A stretch of 64,000 nucleotides of DNA from Polytrichum commune. Taxonomy: Eukaryota; Streptophyta; Polytrichopsida; Polytrichales; Polytrichaceae. The translations under genes and the position numbers were made by a program. The first letter of the stretch is position 1, and each line of letters starts with the position of its first letter. Positions 11,662 through 24,737 of this stretch are shown here, piece by piece. Under the pieces are notes generated by a model, which was not told where the DNA came from, ran no database searches, and saw nothing but the letters and a program-made list of their open reading frames with translations. Where the stretch lies: NCBI GenBank assembly GCA_950295325.1, contig OX485805.1:58502283-58566282 (forward strand). Direction: 5' to 3'.

Positions 11662-14600
11662 ATGACGACGCGCATCACGCCTGGCGTGGGCGCCAATCTG
11701 CTGGGCCAGCACGCCGCCGAACGCAACCAGGACGCTACGGCCTACGTCGGCAACCTCGATTCCCAGGTGCACTCACTCACTCCCCTCGTTTCTCTGTGTA
11801 ATTTTCAATTTCAATTTCATTTTCAGTTGGGGTTACATCATCACTCATGCGATGATATAAATTCCACCAAACACATGAGCGAGGTGAGGTATGTGTGCCA
11901 TAAGGTGCAATGACTGAGGTGCAATGGTGATCAGTATCCTTCACGGAGATACTAAACCCTAAACCCTGAAATGTAAACAATTGATCATAGTGCGAGCAAG
12001 CCTGTCACGTTCCTGTCGATAAATGGTCTGTGAGTTTTTTGAGGCGTTGTGACATAGCAATGTGTGTATGACGCTACGGGTTTTATTTAAATGCCAGAGG
12101 TCTTCGCTATAAACCTGCTGCTTCCTTTGAAACTCCCCGCCTTTAGAGTATTTAAAATCCTTATTGAGTTTTGGTTGGATTCCTGACATAGCAATGTGTG
12201 TATGAGGCTATTGAGATTCTTCACCGGTTTTTTTTATTTCAATGCTAGAGGTCTTCTCTCTAAACTTGGTGCTCTCTTTGGAACCCCTACCCTTTAGAGT
12301 GTTCAAAATCATTATCAAGTCTTGGTCGGATTCCTGAACGTGGAGCTTGTCAAAGCATTTTTAGCAAAGATAGGTAGGGTGCTTTCTTGGAGTAATCAAA
12401 CTTCACTTAATGGATTGTGAGTTTAATGAGGCGTTGTGTGACATAGCAATGTGTGTATGAGGCTATTGAGATTCTTCATTGGGGGCTTTATTTTTCATGA
12501 TAGAGGTCTTCTTTCTAAACTTGGTTCTCCTTTTGGAACTCTGAGTGTTTTCAAATCATCAAAAATATTTTGGTTGGATTCCTGCACGGGGAGCTTGTTG
12601 AAGCACTTTTAGCATAGATAGGTAGGGTGCTTTCTTGAAAAATCAAACCCTCACTGTTATGTGTTCCTACTTCAGTGAATTGTCTTACTCTTCTGTGTTC
12701 CTTGTGTTAAAATTGAGGTTTTGGTATTTATACTAGACTAATGAATGTGCTCGAGTCTTCCCGTCACCTTTTGAACTAGCAGAAAAAATCGGTAGGGATG
12801 TCGTGGAAGTGGCTTCTTCCAGGTAGATTGTTGGGATGGGCCGTGGTCAAATGGCTTGCCAGCATTTGGCTGTTACTGCATGTTTATTTGTGTTCTGATT
12901 CATTCTGATCCTTAATTGCTGCCGTTTGCTTGCTTAGGATAAGTATTGTAACTATGAAATCTTTGGATTAGCTGTCTCTCTCCACACAATTTTCATTGAT
13001 TTTCCAAAAACCTAAATCCGTAGGTGGTGTCTGAAACGTGATGCTTACAAGGAGTTATCTTACACCACTCACAAATTATGGGGATATGCTGCTCAGGTTT
13101 CAGAGGAGCTTTTGTGGGAGTTATTTGTGCAGGCTGGCCCTGTTGGTGAGTGAATGGAGTTCATTTTCTGCAGTTTCTTATTAGGTGTAGTTACAGGCTG
13201 ATGTTTTGTCTTGCTTTCAGTAATGGTTTAGACTGGCACTCATCTAAATACATGTTTAAAACTGTTCATGTTAGCCTAGTCATAGGTGCTTACACTACCT
13301 ATTTGTATCCATTTATAAATCTATGAAGTGAGTGGTACAGACTTGCCATTTCACGCATATGCATACAGTTCTACATCTCTATAGCACATGAATATTCAGT
13401 TGTTGATGTTTGTTGCAACAGTTAATGTATATGTACCAAAGGACAGGGTCACCAACTTGCACCAGGGCTATGGATTTGTCGAGTTCCGGAGTGAAGAGGA
13501 TGCCGACTATGTGAGCATCTACCTTTATGTGACTTTACTTTATTTTTGAATTTACTCACGTTGAATTGGCAAGGTGTCTACCTATGTAGACATCGGAACT
13601 CCAGCATTCCTTCTCACAATTTTTGAACTTGGATGCAGGCTATAAAGATCCTGAATATGATCAAGTTATATGGCAAACCCATTCGTGTTAATAAGGTATA
13701 TATTTCACTTTTCAGTGTGTTTTTCAAGTTGATATACTATTTGGACAGGGCAAGTGTCCTCAAAAAGAGTATGTTGTGTAATACATCGTTTGTGGTGCAA
13801 TTGACTTGGGAGCCTGCAGACGACTTCAATTAAAGTGTGTTGCCTTGAACTTTGTTCTTGATAATAGGTGAGTAGAATACTGTTAAATGAATTCTTTCTC
13901 AGACCATTTCACTACATTTGCTTTGGTGCAGGCATCTCAAGACAAGAAAAGCTTGGACGTGGGTGCCAACTTGTTTGTTGGCAATTTGGATCCTGTGAGT
14001 CAGACTGCAGATTCCAACCCCACAAATATGGCATGGCTGCAGTTTGTTTGATATAAGAATATTTCTTTACTTTTAAAAGTCATATTATGTGCTTCTGGGT
14101 TGATGTATTTGATAATGTCTGCTTTGGGTGGGTTTGTGCAGGATGTGGATGAGAAGCTGTTGTATGATACCTTTAGTGCCTTTGGTGTTATTGTCACCAA
14201 CCCAAAGGTAATTCTGGCTGTCTTTGGGATCCTTTGTATTATTCTCATTTCATTAATTATGGTATTTAGTATGGCTTAGTAAAAATAAGCATTTGTACAC
14301 CATTTAAGGAGCGGTTGGTCAATCTCCTATAGAGATTGTGGTTTTCTCAATAGAGAATTTTTTTGGTTTTGTGTTTTGTAGATTATGAGGGATCCAGATT
14401 CTGGTAATTCACGAGGATTTGGATTCATCAGCTATGACTCCTTTGAAGCTTCTGATTCTGCAATTGAGGTACTGAGTATCTCTCCATTCAAAACTAATGC
14501 TTCCTTGTATATTCTGAATTCCTCACTATGAATTGCCAATGTGGTGCTACACCAGACCTTTTTCTCAATGTTAGCATTTCCTTCAATCGTCTAATACCTG

Positions 14601-15713
14601 TTTTTGTACATCCAGATTTGATGGACTGGGACTTCAATGAGTTTCTTGATAGCACATTCACTAATCATTTGTTTTGGTGTCCTGGTTTTACGTAGGCCAT
14701 GAATGCGCAGTATTTGTGTAATCGAGCTATTACTGTATCATATGCTTACAAGAAAGACACAAAGGGCGAGCGCCATGGTACATCCGCAGGTAAAACATTA
14801 TCTTAACCCACTCTGAGGATGCAGTGTATTGGGCCTCTAGCAGGTGGGTTGTGATGGTTGGGTGGTGAAAGCTTGGAGATATTGAGGGCAATGTAAAACT
14901 GATAACTGATTCTGACTGAAATTTATCTCTGCAGAGCGAACGTTGGCATCTAGCAATCCCAATGCACAGAAAAACCGGCCGCACACTCTGTTTGCAAGTG
15001 GTCCTCCATCATTGGTGGGGCCTCCAACACTAGGGTCTGGCCTTCCTCCGCCCCCTGCACAGTCAAATGGAAACATGGGCATGCCTTCTATGAATGGACA
15101 AATGCATCCCCCGCCGCAATTCAACAATGGTCCTCCTGCTATGCCCCCTCCTCCACAACAGGGCCAGGTGATGCAGGGCCAGCCACCTCCTCAAGGATAC
15201 GGGGGTCCACCACAAATGCAACAACAGCAGCATCAAAACCAAGGTCCTCCACCTCAACAAATGCAAGGTGGTCAAGGTCCTCCCCCGCCATGGGGAAACC
15301 AGCCCCCACCCATGATGCAACAAGGTATGCCACCTCCACAAGGCATGCCGCCGCCACCTCAGTTTCGACCTGGTCCACCTGGATCTCGCCCTCCCAATAT
15401 GCCCCCGCCACCTCATGGCTTCCATGGTGGTCCTCCTCCCCCAATGGGAATGGGAGGACCCCCTCCTCCCTGGGGCAGAGGACCACCCCCTGGTGGTATG
15501 CGGCCTCCACCACCCATGCAGCAACAGCAACAGCAGCAACAACAGCAGCAGCAACAGCAGCAGCAGCAGGGCATGCCGATGAATCAACAACAGATGCAGC
15601 AAGGGATGCCACCTCCTCCTCGAGGTCCACCTGGCATGCCACCTCCTCCAGATGGTATGATGGGGGGACCTGGTGGGCGACCACCCCCTCCTCCTAACAA
15701 TCTGGGTAGGTAG
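11662..15713 (+). CDS. SF3B4: splicing factor 3B subunit 4 (SAP49-type), complete
   Basis: Nine exons: 11662-11766, 13097-13145, 13422-13510, 13639-13695, 13932-13994, 14142-14207, 14382-14468, 14696-14789 and 14935-15713. All junctions are GT-AG and all phases agree, giving 462 residues. The family is a U2 snRNP SF3b subunit that helps hold U2 at the branch site in the nucleus. Two RRMs are visible. RRM1 spans about residues 27-103 with RNP2 AYVGNL and RNP1 [10 protein letters not shown]2 spans about 115-192 with LFVGNL and RGFGFISY. The C-terminal third is rich in Pro, Gly and Met (PPP, GMPPPP), as in other SF3B4 proteins, and includes a 17-Gln run from mixed CAG/CAA codons at 15519-15569. 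Intron 1 is 1.3 kb and contains three diverged tandem repeats. The start is the first codon of the conserved N-terminus [16 protein letters not shown]. Confidence 0.97.
11950..11968 (+). repeat. telomere-type CCCTAAA motif in SF3B4 intron 1
   Basis: The sequence ACTAAACCCTAAACCCTG gives two plant telomere-type heptamers shortly after exon 1. Such teloboxes in first introns or leaders are known in plant housekeeping genes; function here is inferred. Confidence 0.6.
12021..12660. repeat. three diverged tandem copies inside SF3B4 intron 1
   Basis: GACATAGCAATGTGTGTATGA recurs at about 12051, 12185 and 12440 (first copy ending ACG). Each is followed by the same succession of landmarks (GAGGTCTTC, TTTGGAAC, GGTYGGATTCCTG). 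The second and third units also share AGATAGGTAGGGTGCTTTC. The copies are well diverged, so the expansion is not recent. Confidence 0.8.
15519..15569 (+). repeat. polyglutamine (CAG/CAA) repeat in SF3B4
   Basis: Seventeen consecutive Gln codons, a mix of CAG and CAA, lie within the proline-rich C-terminal tail. The mixed codons suggest selection for the residue rather than a pure slippage microsatellite, although length variation is likely. Confidence 0.9.
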
Positions 15714-17800
15714 TTAGATAGGTAGGTAGGTAGAGACTCAAATTTGTTGGAAGGAAGGAAATATTAGCACGTGTGGGTTCTAAAATTTTGTCCACAGAGC
15801 CAAGTAATTTGTGAGTACATTGTAGGAAAACAATTCTGCACCAATCGACTTCCACGAGTACATTGATCTTGTTGCCAAGGTTTTTTCATGTGAGCTTTCA
15901 TAAATATTTGCAGACTACTTTTGGATGATGTAGGTATCAGAGGTAGTGTACATCTGATGTTGGTCGTGGACTCACCTACCTTGTTGAAGTCCAGTGTGTT
16001 GTTGTCTACTCCAAGTCGAGGGCAGATTGAGCAGTGTTGGTATTACATAAATTTGAGATGAAAAGTGCAGGTGACTTAATAGGAATGTAAACTTAAATGT
16101 AGCTTTGAATATAGCTTTTCACCCAGTCTCGGATATTGGTCATCGCTGGTGAGTCAGCATGGCCCCATTTCATGTTGCTGCAGTGTGCTGCTGGTAACTT
16201 GCTCAGCTCCCGTCATGGCTTGATTTTTTGGTACTTCATTGACGTGCCAAACTGATTCCCTGTCATGGCTTTCCGAGTTCAAGGTATTCAAATTTCACAA
16301 GTCGGGTGCAGGAAGCACAACAAGCTTGATTGAAAGTTCCAACTTCAATTCTGACAAATGAAATAAAGATTATAGGATAGGTATCTGATAATTGTTGTAA
16401 GAGGGATTAATAACCACTTTATGTGTATAATGTTTGAAATCTAACTTCCACTCCTAAAGCCATTAAAGATTTTTTTGTCGTTAGGGTGAAGTTTGTAGGT
16501 ATCCGAAACCAAACTATACATCATAGAAGCCAACACAACAATAATACCTAGGAAGGACCTTCCTCTATGCTTGGAATCCCCCATTCATATCCGCCCCCAA
16601 CAGTGAACACCTATTGATTCTCATCAACAATTTTCCGTTTTATACTATTACATCTTTACGAAGGCCTTTTAAGCCCTCCCTTATACCTTCTTTTAAATTA
16701 TATATATAGTCTAAGTACATTTTGTACATCACTATCTTAATGAACCCCCCTCCTATGCACTCAAGTATGGTTCCATAGGCCTAGAAGGGTCCACCCCTTG
16801 GAGCTATGCAGTAGGGTGCCCGGCATGCAAAAAAGGGGTAAGGGTAGTGTTGAGCTCTAATCCCTATGGCAATTATTAGCCACCAGATGTAGCATCCCCA
16901 ACATCCATGATCTAAATTTGAAAAATTGAAGGTCGAGATTTTGGGAGCGAGTGAAACACTATTGTTTGCGCATGCAATAAAACTTTGGCGATGAACAATG
17001 AATGTGTGTGTACATAGTGGCACTAGATGGACGTTAGATAAGCTCCAATTGGTCCCCCTTTTTTTCTTCTTTCAAAACACACCATTTTCATGGCAACAAG
17101 TTTTGGTTTGGTGCAATTGAGTATCGTTTAGCGTACTTAATTTAATATGGGTTGATTTCATGCCCATGTGCATTGGATGCTGGGTAAAGTTATTGAATTT
17201 GTCTATGAGGTTAGGCCATAACATTACCTAGATTCTCAATGCCGCTCACTACGAAAACAAGGATGCACAATGTAAGGTTGTTAAAGTTACTCGATTCATG
17301 GCTGGTTATTCACGACCATATATTCCCAACCTTCACATATGTGAACCAACTGACTTGTTTGGCAAGTGCCAACCTACATCTAGGCCATGGCGCAAGTAGA
17401 CAACAAGGAGGTTATTGATACGTACCACATATTTGAAATTTAAACACTTGATGTAGGAGGATGAAATTAAATACATGTTGTAAACATTACTCAAGCCAAA
17501 CACATTAGAATCATTTCGTAGGAGAGCCCAAAATAAAAGGAGCATAATGCCCGGAAAATTCATGGCCTCATTGTGCATCGGCCTACAATTGAGTAATGTT
17601 ATGGCTGGGCTGGCAACTCTTGCCAAAATATGATATAAGTTTTAACATGACGGGCATTATTTTTCAGAGGTTCCACCCATATGGGCACGACACGTGGCAC
17701 AAAGAATGACCGAACCTCAAAGGCCATAGGTAGGTTATTAGAGTCCATACCCAGTGCTCCCGTGCAGCACTGCCACGTGGCATAGATTTGGGTCCACCAG
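15714..17800. other. SF3B4 3' region and intergenic DNA
   Basis: GTAGGTAGGTAG tetranucleotide repeats follow the stop codon. AAATAAAG near 16360 is a plausible plant polyadenylation near-upstream element. Beyond it, to 17800, I see no supported gene; the minus-strand open frames at 16781-17023 and 17333-17626 lack coding features. Confidence 0.5.
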
Positions 17801-17818
17801 GTGGAGCCCGGGCTTTAG

Positions 17819-17820
<2 letters not shown>

Positions 17821-17851
<31 letters not shown>
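17821..17851. repeat. (CT)n microsatellite
   Basis: About 15 CT units directly after GGGCTTTAGGCG. The surrounding DNA (17740-17950) is more GC-rich than its neighbours and could be a promoter or leader, but I cannot connect it to a gene. Confidence 0.9.
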
Positions 17852-17857
<6 letters not shown>

Positions 17858-20478
17858 CTTGGACATCTGCAAGGGCCGTGGAGTAATCAACAACGTTACC
17901 TGTTATGTTTGCACCCAAATCATGTCCCGGTATCTCTGGAAACAGTAATTTACATCCTGTAGAGCTGCTTATTTCTGAATTCTCTCAAAACTTGCCGACA
18001 TTTGTAGCAAAGTGATGCAGAATTGGTGGATTACGACTTCTAAGACCATCTGAAGAAGGGTTAGGACTTCGGCAGTGAATTCGTGAAGCAATTATGCTTA
18101 CCAGAAGCTCAAAAATATGAACAAATCGGGATCTTTGTAAGTTCTCTCGCCTGAAATGCGACATGACATTTTGGTGCGAGGTAGCATTTGTGGTATTTGA
18201 TTTCTGGAACTTGCTTTCGGAGCTCAGAGTGATCTGGAAAGTGCTTTTACACCTTCTGTATTCCTTGTACATTACATTTCATTTCTTCTCTTCCATTTTT
18301 TCTCGTCCGAGGTTTCGATGGTGAAAGTGTAAGGCATCGGTTTTGTGCATCTGCCAGGGTTAGGTTTGGATGGCAGGAGATGGGTTAGGTTTAGAAGCAG
18401 GAGAAGCCAATGAGGAAGCCAGTTCCTAGTGGTTTATTGATGGAAAATTGAGAGTGATGTGATCAAGTCATGTCCGAGGCTAACAGGGAAGGTTAATATT
18501 GAAGGATGTGGTTATTTGTGTTTGCAAACAACGTTGATTAGGTCAAGGAGTCAGTTTAGTCTCCCTGTCGAGAAGTGGTTCTCGAAAGCTGGATTCCACT
18601 CCTTTGCAAGAATTCGCGTAGTTAATGTTAATAACCGGTTTAATTTTCTTGACTGAGGATTATTGTTGGTGTTTCTGGAAACTTGGTGTGAGGATGGGGT
18701 AATGTGTACATTGTAGTATTCTGTGGACGCTGGCAGTAAGAGAGATTTATTTGGAAGCGAATTACTAATAGTTCCATGTTGACAGTGCATTTAATCCGTT
18801 CATGTAATATTTCAATCTTAACACTGATATGTGCAATTAAGTTAACCATCCTAATCTATCGACATTCCACACTATTTTGATTACTTTTCACCACAGTAAT
18901 AAAAATTATATAATATGTTTTCAATGTGGTTGCTATAAGGATGAATAAACAATGTTTTTTTGTTTTTTTGTTTTTATTTTTGGTGATCTGGTTTTAATCC
19001 AATGTAATTTTCATGGTTAAAAAATCAAGCTATTTGCTAGGTCAATCTAATTGCACGTATCAGTGTAGGTGTTTAGGAAAAAATTGATTTATGGCCTCTG
19101 TTTTTCTCATCGTTAACAATGGTTGGGTTAAGTATACAAAGTAAGCTCACTGATGACTCTGGTTTGTAAAGCTCTTGATGTTTACCTTTGTTTGGTTTGC
19201 AGGTCAAATGTAATTCTGGGATAAGACCTGCTCAGTCTAGATTGACTCCTGTCTGTCAAGATTCAATTGCCAAGCCTGCGTGCATAATCTGGAGTCAACG
19301 GTGCAGGATTTGCTAATTTCAGGGGTTGTGGATGCTGGCGGCAAGTGACGTTAATCAGGATTTCAGTTGGTAATGATTCACGGCTCAAAATGAATAGAAT
19401 TGTATGATGCTATTTCTAAATTTTTAATTGAAGTCTTACAATTGAAGTCTCAGGTGTTCAAAAAAAACCGGATGATGGATTCTAGACTTGGCACCCCAGA
19501 TATTGTCAGGTTAAGCTTACTGTTGAATGACGTCAAGTGCGCTTGACCTTTGGATTTGAACTTTAAGATGAATTGCAGATGGACATGTTTGGAAGGTTTA
19601 TAGAAGAAGTCAAATTGTGTTTTTGGTTCTCACATGCTCAACAATTGTTGAGTAGTTCAAATATACAGTTTTAGCTCCCTGATTATAAAGCTATAAGGAT
19701 CCAGTCTCGAGCAAGACTTTGCTTACTTGGATGAGGGCATCATGTGAGTTAAAAACTTTTAATTGTAAAGGTTGATTGTTGTTTTTCAATCAGACTCTTA
19801 TCCATCAGCAATGGCAATGGGTTCGAAGCTCCTGCAGTATCAAGCTTTGCACGTTCCTGCAACTTGCCTCCGCTACATGGTGTTTTCTGGAGCCCACCCT
19901 ATTTGTCGACTTCCCTCCCTCCTGTAGGCCTTTTTCCTCTCCACTGAATTTTGTCATTCTCGGTCATCATTCCATTTTAAGGTTTTCCCAAGAATCAAAA
20001 TTTGGTGTTCATGGTGGAGCATTTTGTTGTAAACAATCAAGTTAAGGTTCAGTTCCATATCACCCACAACATGTGTTGAGTTCACCTTGCATGTTTTTTT
20101 TTGTCATGGCATTCAACAGGAATGCATGATTTGAGTGTTAATGAATTTCTCTCTTGGGGATCATCAGAGATGTGAACCAGAGGAGTTCTGGAAACGGCCC
20201 ACAACAATTGTCATGTTACTCACATCTCAATTTCCAGGTTTGTTTTCTTGGAGCACTTTAGATTATTGGCAAATTTTTATATGTAGAAATATATTGCATT
20301 CTTAAAATTTCAGTAGTGTTTTTGGGTGTCTAATGAGTGTCTTTTTGAATTCTATCGTAAGAAATGGATGGTAACACAGACAATTGCAACTTTGTCTTTG
20401 TTCCTGAACAGACACTTGTTCTTGTGTGGAACCAACTTGTTGGTTCGAAGATCAACTTATTCACGTATGTTCCCATGA
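17852..20478. other. upstream region of the membrane-protein gene; possible 5' exons
   Basis: No complete gene is readable. Two stretches could be 5' exons of the gene that follows. One begins at the ATG at 19811 and reads as a serine/leucine-rich, acid-poor leader (MAMGSKLLQYQALHV). The other is 20168-20237, flanked by a good acceptor (ATCATCAG) and donor (CAG/GTTTGT), reading DVNQRSSGNGPQQLS. I could not join them in frame to the exon ending at 20791, so they remain candidates. Confidence 0.3.
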
Positions 20479-23400
20479 CAGAGTTCTCACTTCTTCAAGA
20501 CAGACTCTACCTCATTACTCCGCCGTCATGAAGCACGACATGATGCAAAGTCCACACATGTGGTCCAAGCGTCCTCAAGGACTGGCTGGGAGGATGATGG
20601 TCGTCGAGATTTCAGACCTAAGAAATCTGGAGGAGTGGTGGCTTTTCTGGCCGGTCTTTTGAAGACAGCTTTTAGGCTAGCAAGTGTTGTACTTGTGCTA
20701 ACAACAGTTTTTGCAGCCTCTGCCCCAGCTATTCTTTCATGGCCAAGAGGTCTCAAGATAGTGGCGTCCTTGGCAAGTCACAGCATTCCAGGTATAAAGC
20801 CTATTCTGAGATCATCCTAATTTTTACTGTCATCTTCTATCTACATCAGTTCAATGTGATGTCCTGTTACCTGTTGCACAAAATAAAACCTCCTGTCAAA
20901 CTTTGATGCTCAGGACATGTTTAGAAAGTTCTTTCCATGTCTCACCTTGTTGTCAAGAGAGGTTGCTTTGGTTGTCACAATAGTGTGTACTTTCTGATTG
21001 TCACTATTAGCAGCAAAATGAAAACAGTATTTATATGTGAGAAGTTGGAATTGACCTAATTTCTGGATGTGGTGTGGACTAGAGCAGGCACAGTGTCTGT
21101 GGAGCATGCAACCCTGGGTTGGCGAAAACCTGTCTTAGTGAAAGGGATCACCCTCAAGGGTGTGGATGGTCAAATGGTTGTGTCCATACCAAAAGTTGAA
21201 ACACGGGCATCTCTTTGGTCAATCGTGTCTGGGAAATCTGGATTGGGTAAGCACCTCACTAAATAACCTCACATTTTTTTTTGTGAAGTACACATTGCAT
21301 TAAAAGACAATGTCATTTGGTTCTCTATCTACCCTTTCGTTGTGATTCTTATGGTTACCAGTGTCTCAATTTAATCTCTGTCAGAGGTCACAATGTTTCA
21401 GTGAATACTGCATACAAGAGACATATAAAATTTACTACTGTCACGAGCACAGCATAAGCAGTGACATAGCAATGGATAGAGTATACTGTCGTCCATTCTC
21501 AAAATCATCATGGCAAAGCTGTCAATTGATGGCAATAAATATTGACGAGTCTGAAGAACACTTAGCTGGAGCAAACTAAAACCAATATCCCACCTAAAAC
21601 CAACACCCAAAAATCTTGCACAATAAGACAACATCAATTTTGAGAATGTCCACCACCTTAACATCAGCCTCCAATGATGTTTTTGGGTTATCTACCAATT
21701 AAACTTTGAACCTTTAAAACTTTGTGTTTACAGAATTTAAACAAGACATACTTTGGTGTGTTGGAGTCCCCTGTCATCTGCTGACAAGAATCTGATAATA
21801 GTATCTATACTCGGCACTTGAAGTGATGGGTTTAACATTATTTACCTTAGAGCGTGAAGTGGTGAATATGTCAAGGACCGGTCTGAAGTATACTAGATAT
21901 TGTGGAAGTAAGGTATGCAGATGTTATTCAGTTACTTTTCTTAATTGGACACCTAATTTTGATTGGTGTGTGGTGATTGAAGAACAAACACCATAAAGAC
22001 GCATGTTTAAAAGAGATTGGACGTCTTCAAATTTATCAACTATTCCACACTCAATAGTGAACACAATGGGGAGGACCTATGTAATCAGTTAAGGAATCAA
22101 CAAACATGCACTTCTGACAACTATAACTAAGTCAGGGGAGGTCCGATTTTCGTTCATGCTTCATCATAGATTTGCTAATGCAACACAAATTTTGTTGTGT
22201 ATGAAGAACATGAAAAGAGAACCAAATAACACCCACGTACCTTGATGCAGGTGAGGCAGTTATAACAGAACCTGTGGTGGACCTTCAACAAGATGCTGCA
22301 ACTGGCCAACCTCGCCTTGCGCTTGCACTAACCCCATTGCACAAACTCCAAGCAAACAACCCAAATTCCAACAAACAGGACAAGAAGCCTGCCCCAGTGG
22401 AGCCCCCCACTGATGTGGCATTGACTGGCACTGTGAAGGCCCCAAGGGGCGGCTTGGAGGTCGTCAAGGGCAAAATCATTTTGCCTCGGGATGCTGCCAC
22501 TGCAATCGGTCCAAGTGTTTTTGTCGATGTCTCTGTTGGTCGATTTGCAATTGAGGAGAACGAGTTGTTGGCGAGCTCGGTGAATGAGCATCGTGGGAAA
22601 GTGCCGGTGCGTGGGAACTTGTATTCAGATCGAGCGCAAGCTGGAGGTCTTGGGTTTCTAAGCTTACGGCGGGGGCAAGTTGAGCTTCTCCAGCCATTGA
22701 AAGCTGAGGTCAATATCCAGCCGTTGCAAACTCTCATGTCTTGAGTTCATTTATTGCTTGTCTCAATTTTGAGGCAACTAATGAACTCAAGGAAAAGAAA
22801 GAGAATAACCGGTTTCTTAAACTTCTTAGTTTGTCAAGTGCACCTCAATGAGATTGAATCTACACATGGGAGACACCTTGAAATACCAGAAGCTTCTAAG
22901 TTCAATTTGACAAAGAAATTGACAAAAATGAACTTCTAAGAACTTATGAGTTCATAGGAAGTTCACTGCCATTGGTTGGTTGTGTGCAAGAGACCTAGAT
23001 GGAACTGGAAAAGTTAATTAAAAAATATACCCATGTTGTGGTGTGTGTAGATGGACCTGACACCAGCCTTGGGAAAGCTTTACTTGGCTAGAGTGAATCC
23101 TCTCTTAGGCGAGATTATCGGTCCTGGCATTGGTGATGAAGACCTGCCTGATGTCACATTGTATGTTGCGCCAGCAAACTTTGTGTTGCCTTCGGACGAA
23201 TACTCCTTCCGCATCGAGCCCATGAAAACGGTAGAACCTCATTCTGGAAAAATATACATAGTTGCATCAATCTAGTATGCTTATTTTTTTTTATAACCAT
23301 GTTTAGCAAAAATGAACGCTGAAATTATTTAAATTACAAGAGAGATTTTTTTGGTGCTTCATGGGATGGTCATATTGAAGGCCACAGCATTAATCCAACA

Positions 23401-24737
23401 CTTTTTATAATACCAAATATTGTCAACAATCGTTCATGATGATGTTGGTGCTTTCTGCAGACTCTGGCAAAGGGGCAGATAGTGGATGGTCTTTTGAGCC
23501 TTCTCTCCAAGCAGGACCTCTCAAAAGGCAGGTCACAAGTGACAGCCCAAACATCTGTCATTGAGGCCACCATTAACCTCAAGACCGGCATCGTTGCATG
23601 CTCGCGCCTTGACCTCCTTATTGCAGGTAAAATTTCCAAATTATTGCATAGCCTACAACTTGGTACTTCAAATGCCATGAACTAAGGGTTTAAAATATTG
23701 AATGCCATTAGAGTTATCCCAATTCAACTGGAGATTTGGTCCGGAGTTGGTTCTTTTGCATACAATATTTTCCATGTTCAGTAAGTTTTTTGGTGCATGA
23801 TAGGAGCTGCTGTGGAGGTTTGACGAAGAACATTCTATTTCGGTTCATTGATGGTCAAACTCATTTTAGCGCGTCTTGGCATGCCAAAATGAGTTTGGCC
23901 CTCAATGAACTGATATAGAATGTTCTTCGTTCACACTTCCACACCAACTCCAATCATCCACCACAAGCTTACCAAACATGCAAACTATTGCATGCAAAAC
24001 AATCAACTCATGACCAAACCTCTGGCCGAATGAACGGAAAACTTTATTGGAGAGATTGAAGTACCTCATATTACTACACCTTGTTTGACCACGCTCTCCC
24101 AATTAGACATCTCCCTAAGCTTCTTCTTATGTCCCACATCTCCTGGCGATGTTTGGTGTATGCTGCTCATTGCTATTTTGTATTGTGTGTTTTTTTGGTC
24201 AGACCGAGTGCACGTGGCAACATGGGGAATTGTGGACACCTTTCATGAAAAAGTGCAAATGACACTTGCAATTCCTGGGAGTACATTACGTGACACGCTC
24301 GGGCTCTCGCGCCTTGCGCATGATTACTACTTGAAGGTAGGCCACCCACTTGTTCTCCAAATATGTTATTGTTGGGGTTTATCAACTTTCAACTTCGTAT
24401 CCGTGAGTGGTGTCAGCTACTAAGGAAACATGAACAACTTGAGTTATAGAGATGATGATATAAGAAGTTCAGATGAGAGTTTCTTCGCTAGCTGAGGTTG
24501 TTAGTATATGGAAAGCATTGACTTGATGATTTATGTATTCAGATTCCTATTCGAGGCATGCTGGATCGTTTGCAAGTTGATTGGATGACAGCTGGCAAGG
24601 GACTTGCCCAACTCACACTTAAGCAACAAAAAGGTGGTGAGTTGTTCTCAAGTTTTTTCCAACAATTTGACAAAGAGGAAGCGACTGAGGTGCCAAAGCC
24701 CATTGAAGTCCTGCCATGGGACAATCGAAGTTATTGA
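20479..24737 (+). CDS. membrane-anchored protein, tentative AsmA/TamB-like; N-terminus unresolved
   Basis: Seven exons join in phase: (20479)-20791, 21088-21246, 22251-22708, 23051-23230, 23461-23626, 24203-24336 and 24543-24737, giving 534 residues to the TGA. The first exon is open from 20479 but has no ATG in frame, so the true start is upstream or uses an exon I could not place. One hydrophobic segment (VVAFLAGLLKTAFRLASVVL onward) follows a basic stretch, a signal-anchor arrangement. The rest is soluble, with alternating hydrophobic positions in phrases such as VSVEHATLGWRKPVLVKGIT and DVTLYVAPANFVLPSDEYSF, and ends in an acidic tail. This recalls AsmA/TamB (repeating beta-groove) proteins that sit at a membrane with a long beta region. 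In plants such proteins include plastid envelope ones, but location is inferred. Gene reality is strong; function is weak. Confidence 0.75.
23710..24045. repeat. large imperfect inverted repeat (hairpin) inside an intron
   Basis: Left arm about 23715-23872 and right arm about 23892-24040 are imperfect reverse complements around a spacer of about 20 nt. The inner parts match best: GAAGAACATTCTAT at 23827 pairs with ATAGAATGTTCTTC at 23916, and AACTCATTTT pairs with AAAATGAGTT. Pairing can be followed outward past TTTTGCAT and GAGTTGGTT with scattered mismatches. It lies wholly within the intron between 23626 and 24203 and on the sense strand would form a long stem. It could be a foldback MITE or a young small-RNA hairpin. 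Confidence 0.8.

Noticed and set aside
11458-11772. Minus-strand 104-codon open frame at the SF3B4 start
   Set aside because: It is antisense to exon 1 and the (GA)n tract and ends in a Leu-Ser repeat from the microsatellite.
15063-15684. Two long minus-strand open frames (179 and 181 codons) and one plus-strand open frame over the last SF3B4 exon
   Set aside because: They are mirror frames of the Pro/Gln/Gly-rich repeat coding sequence of SF3B4 and have low-complexity composition.
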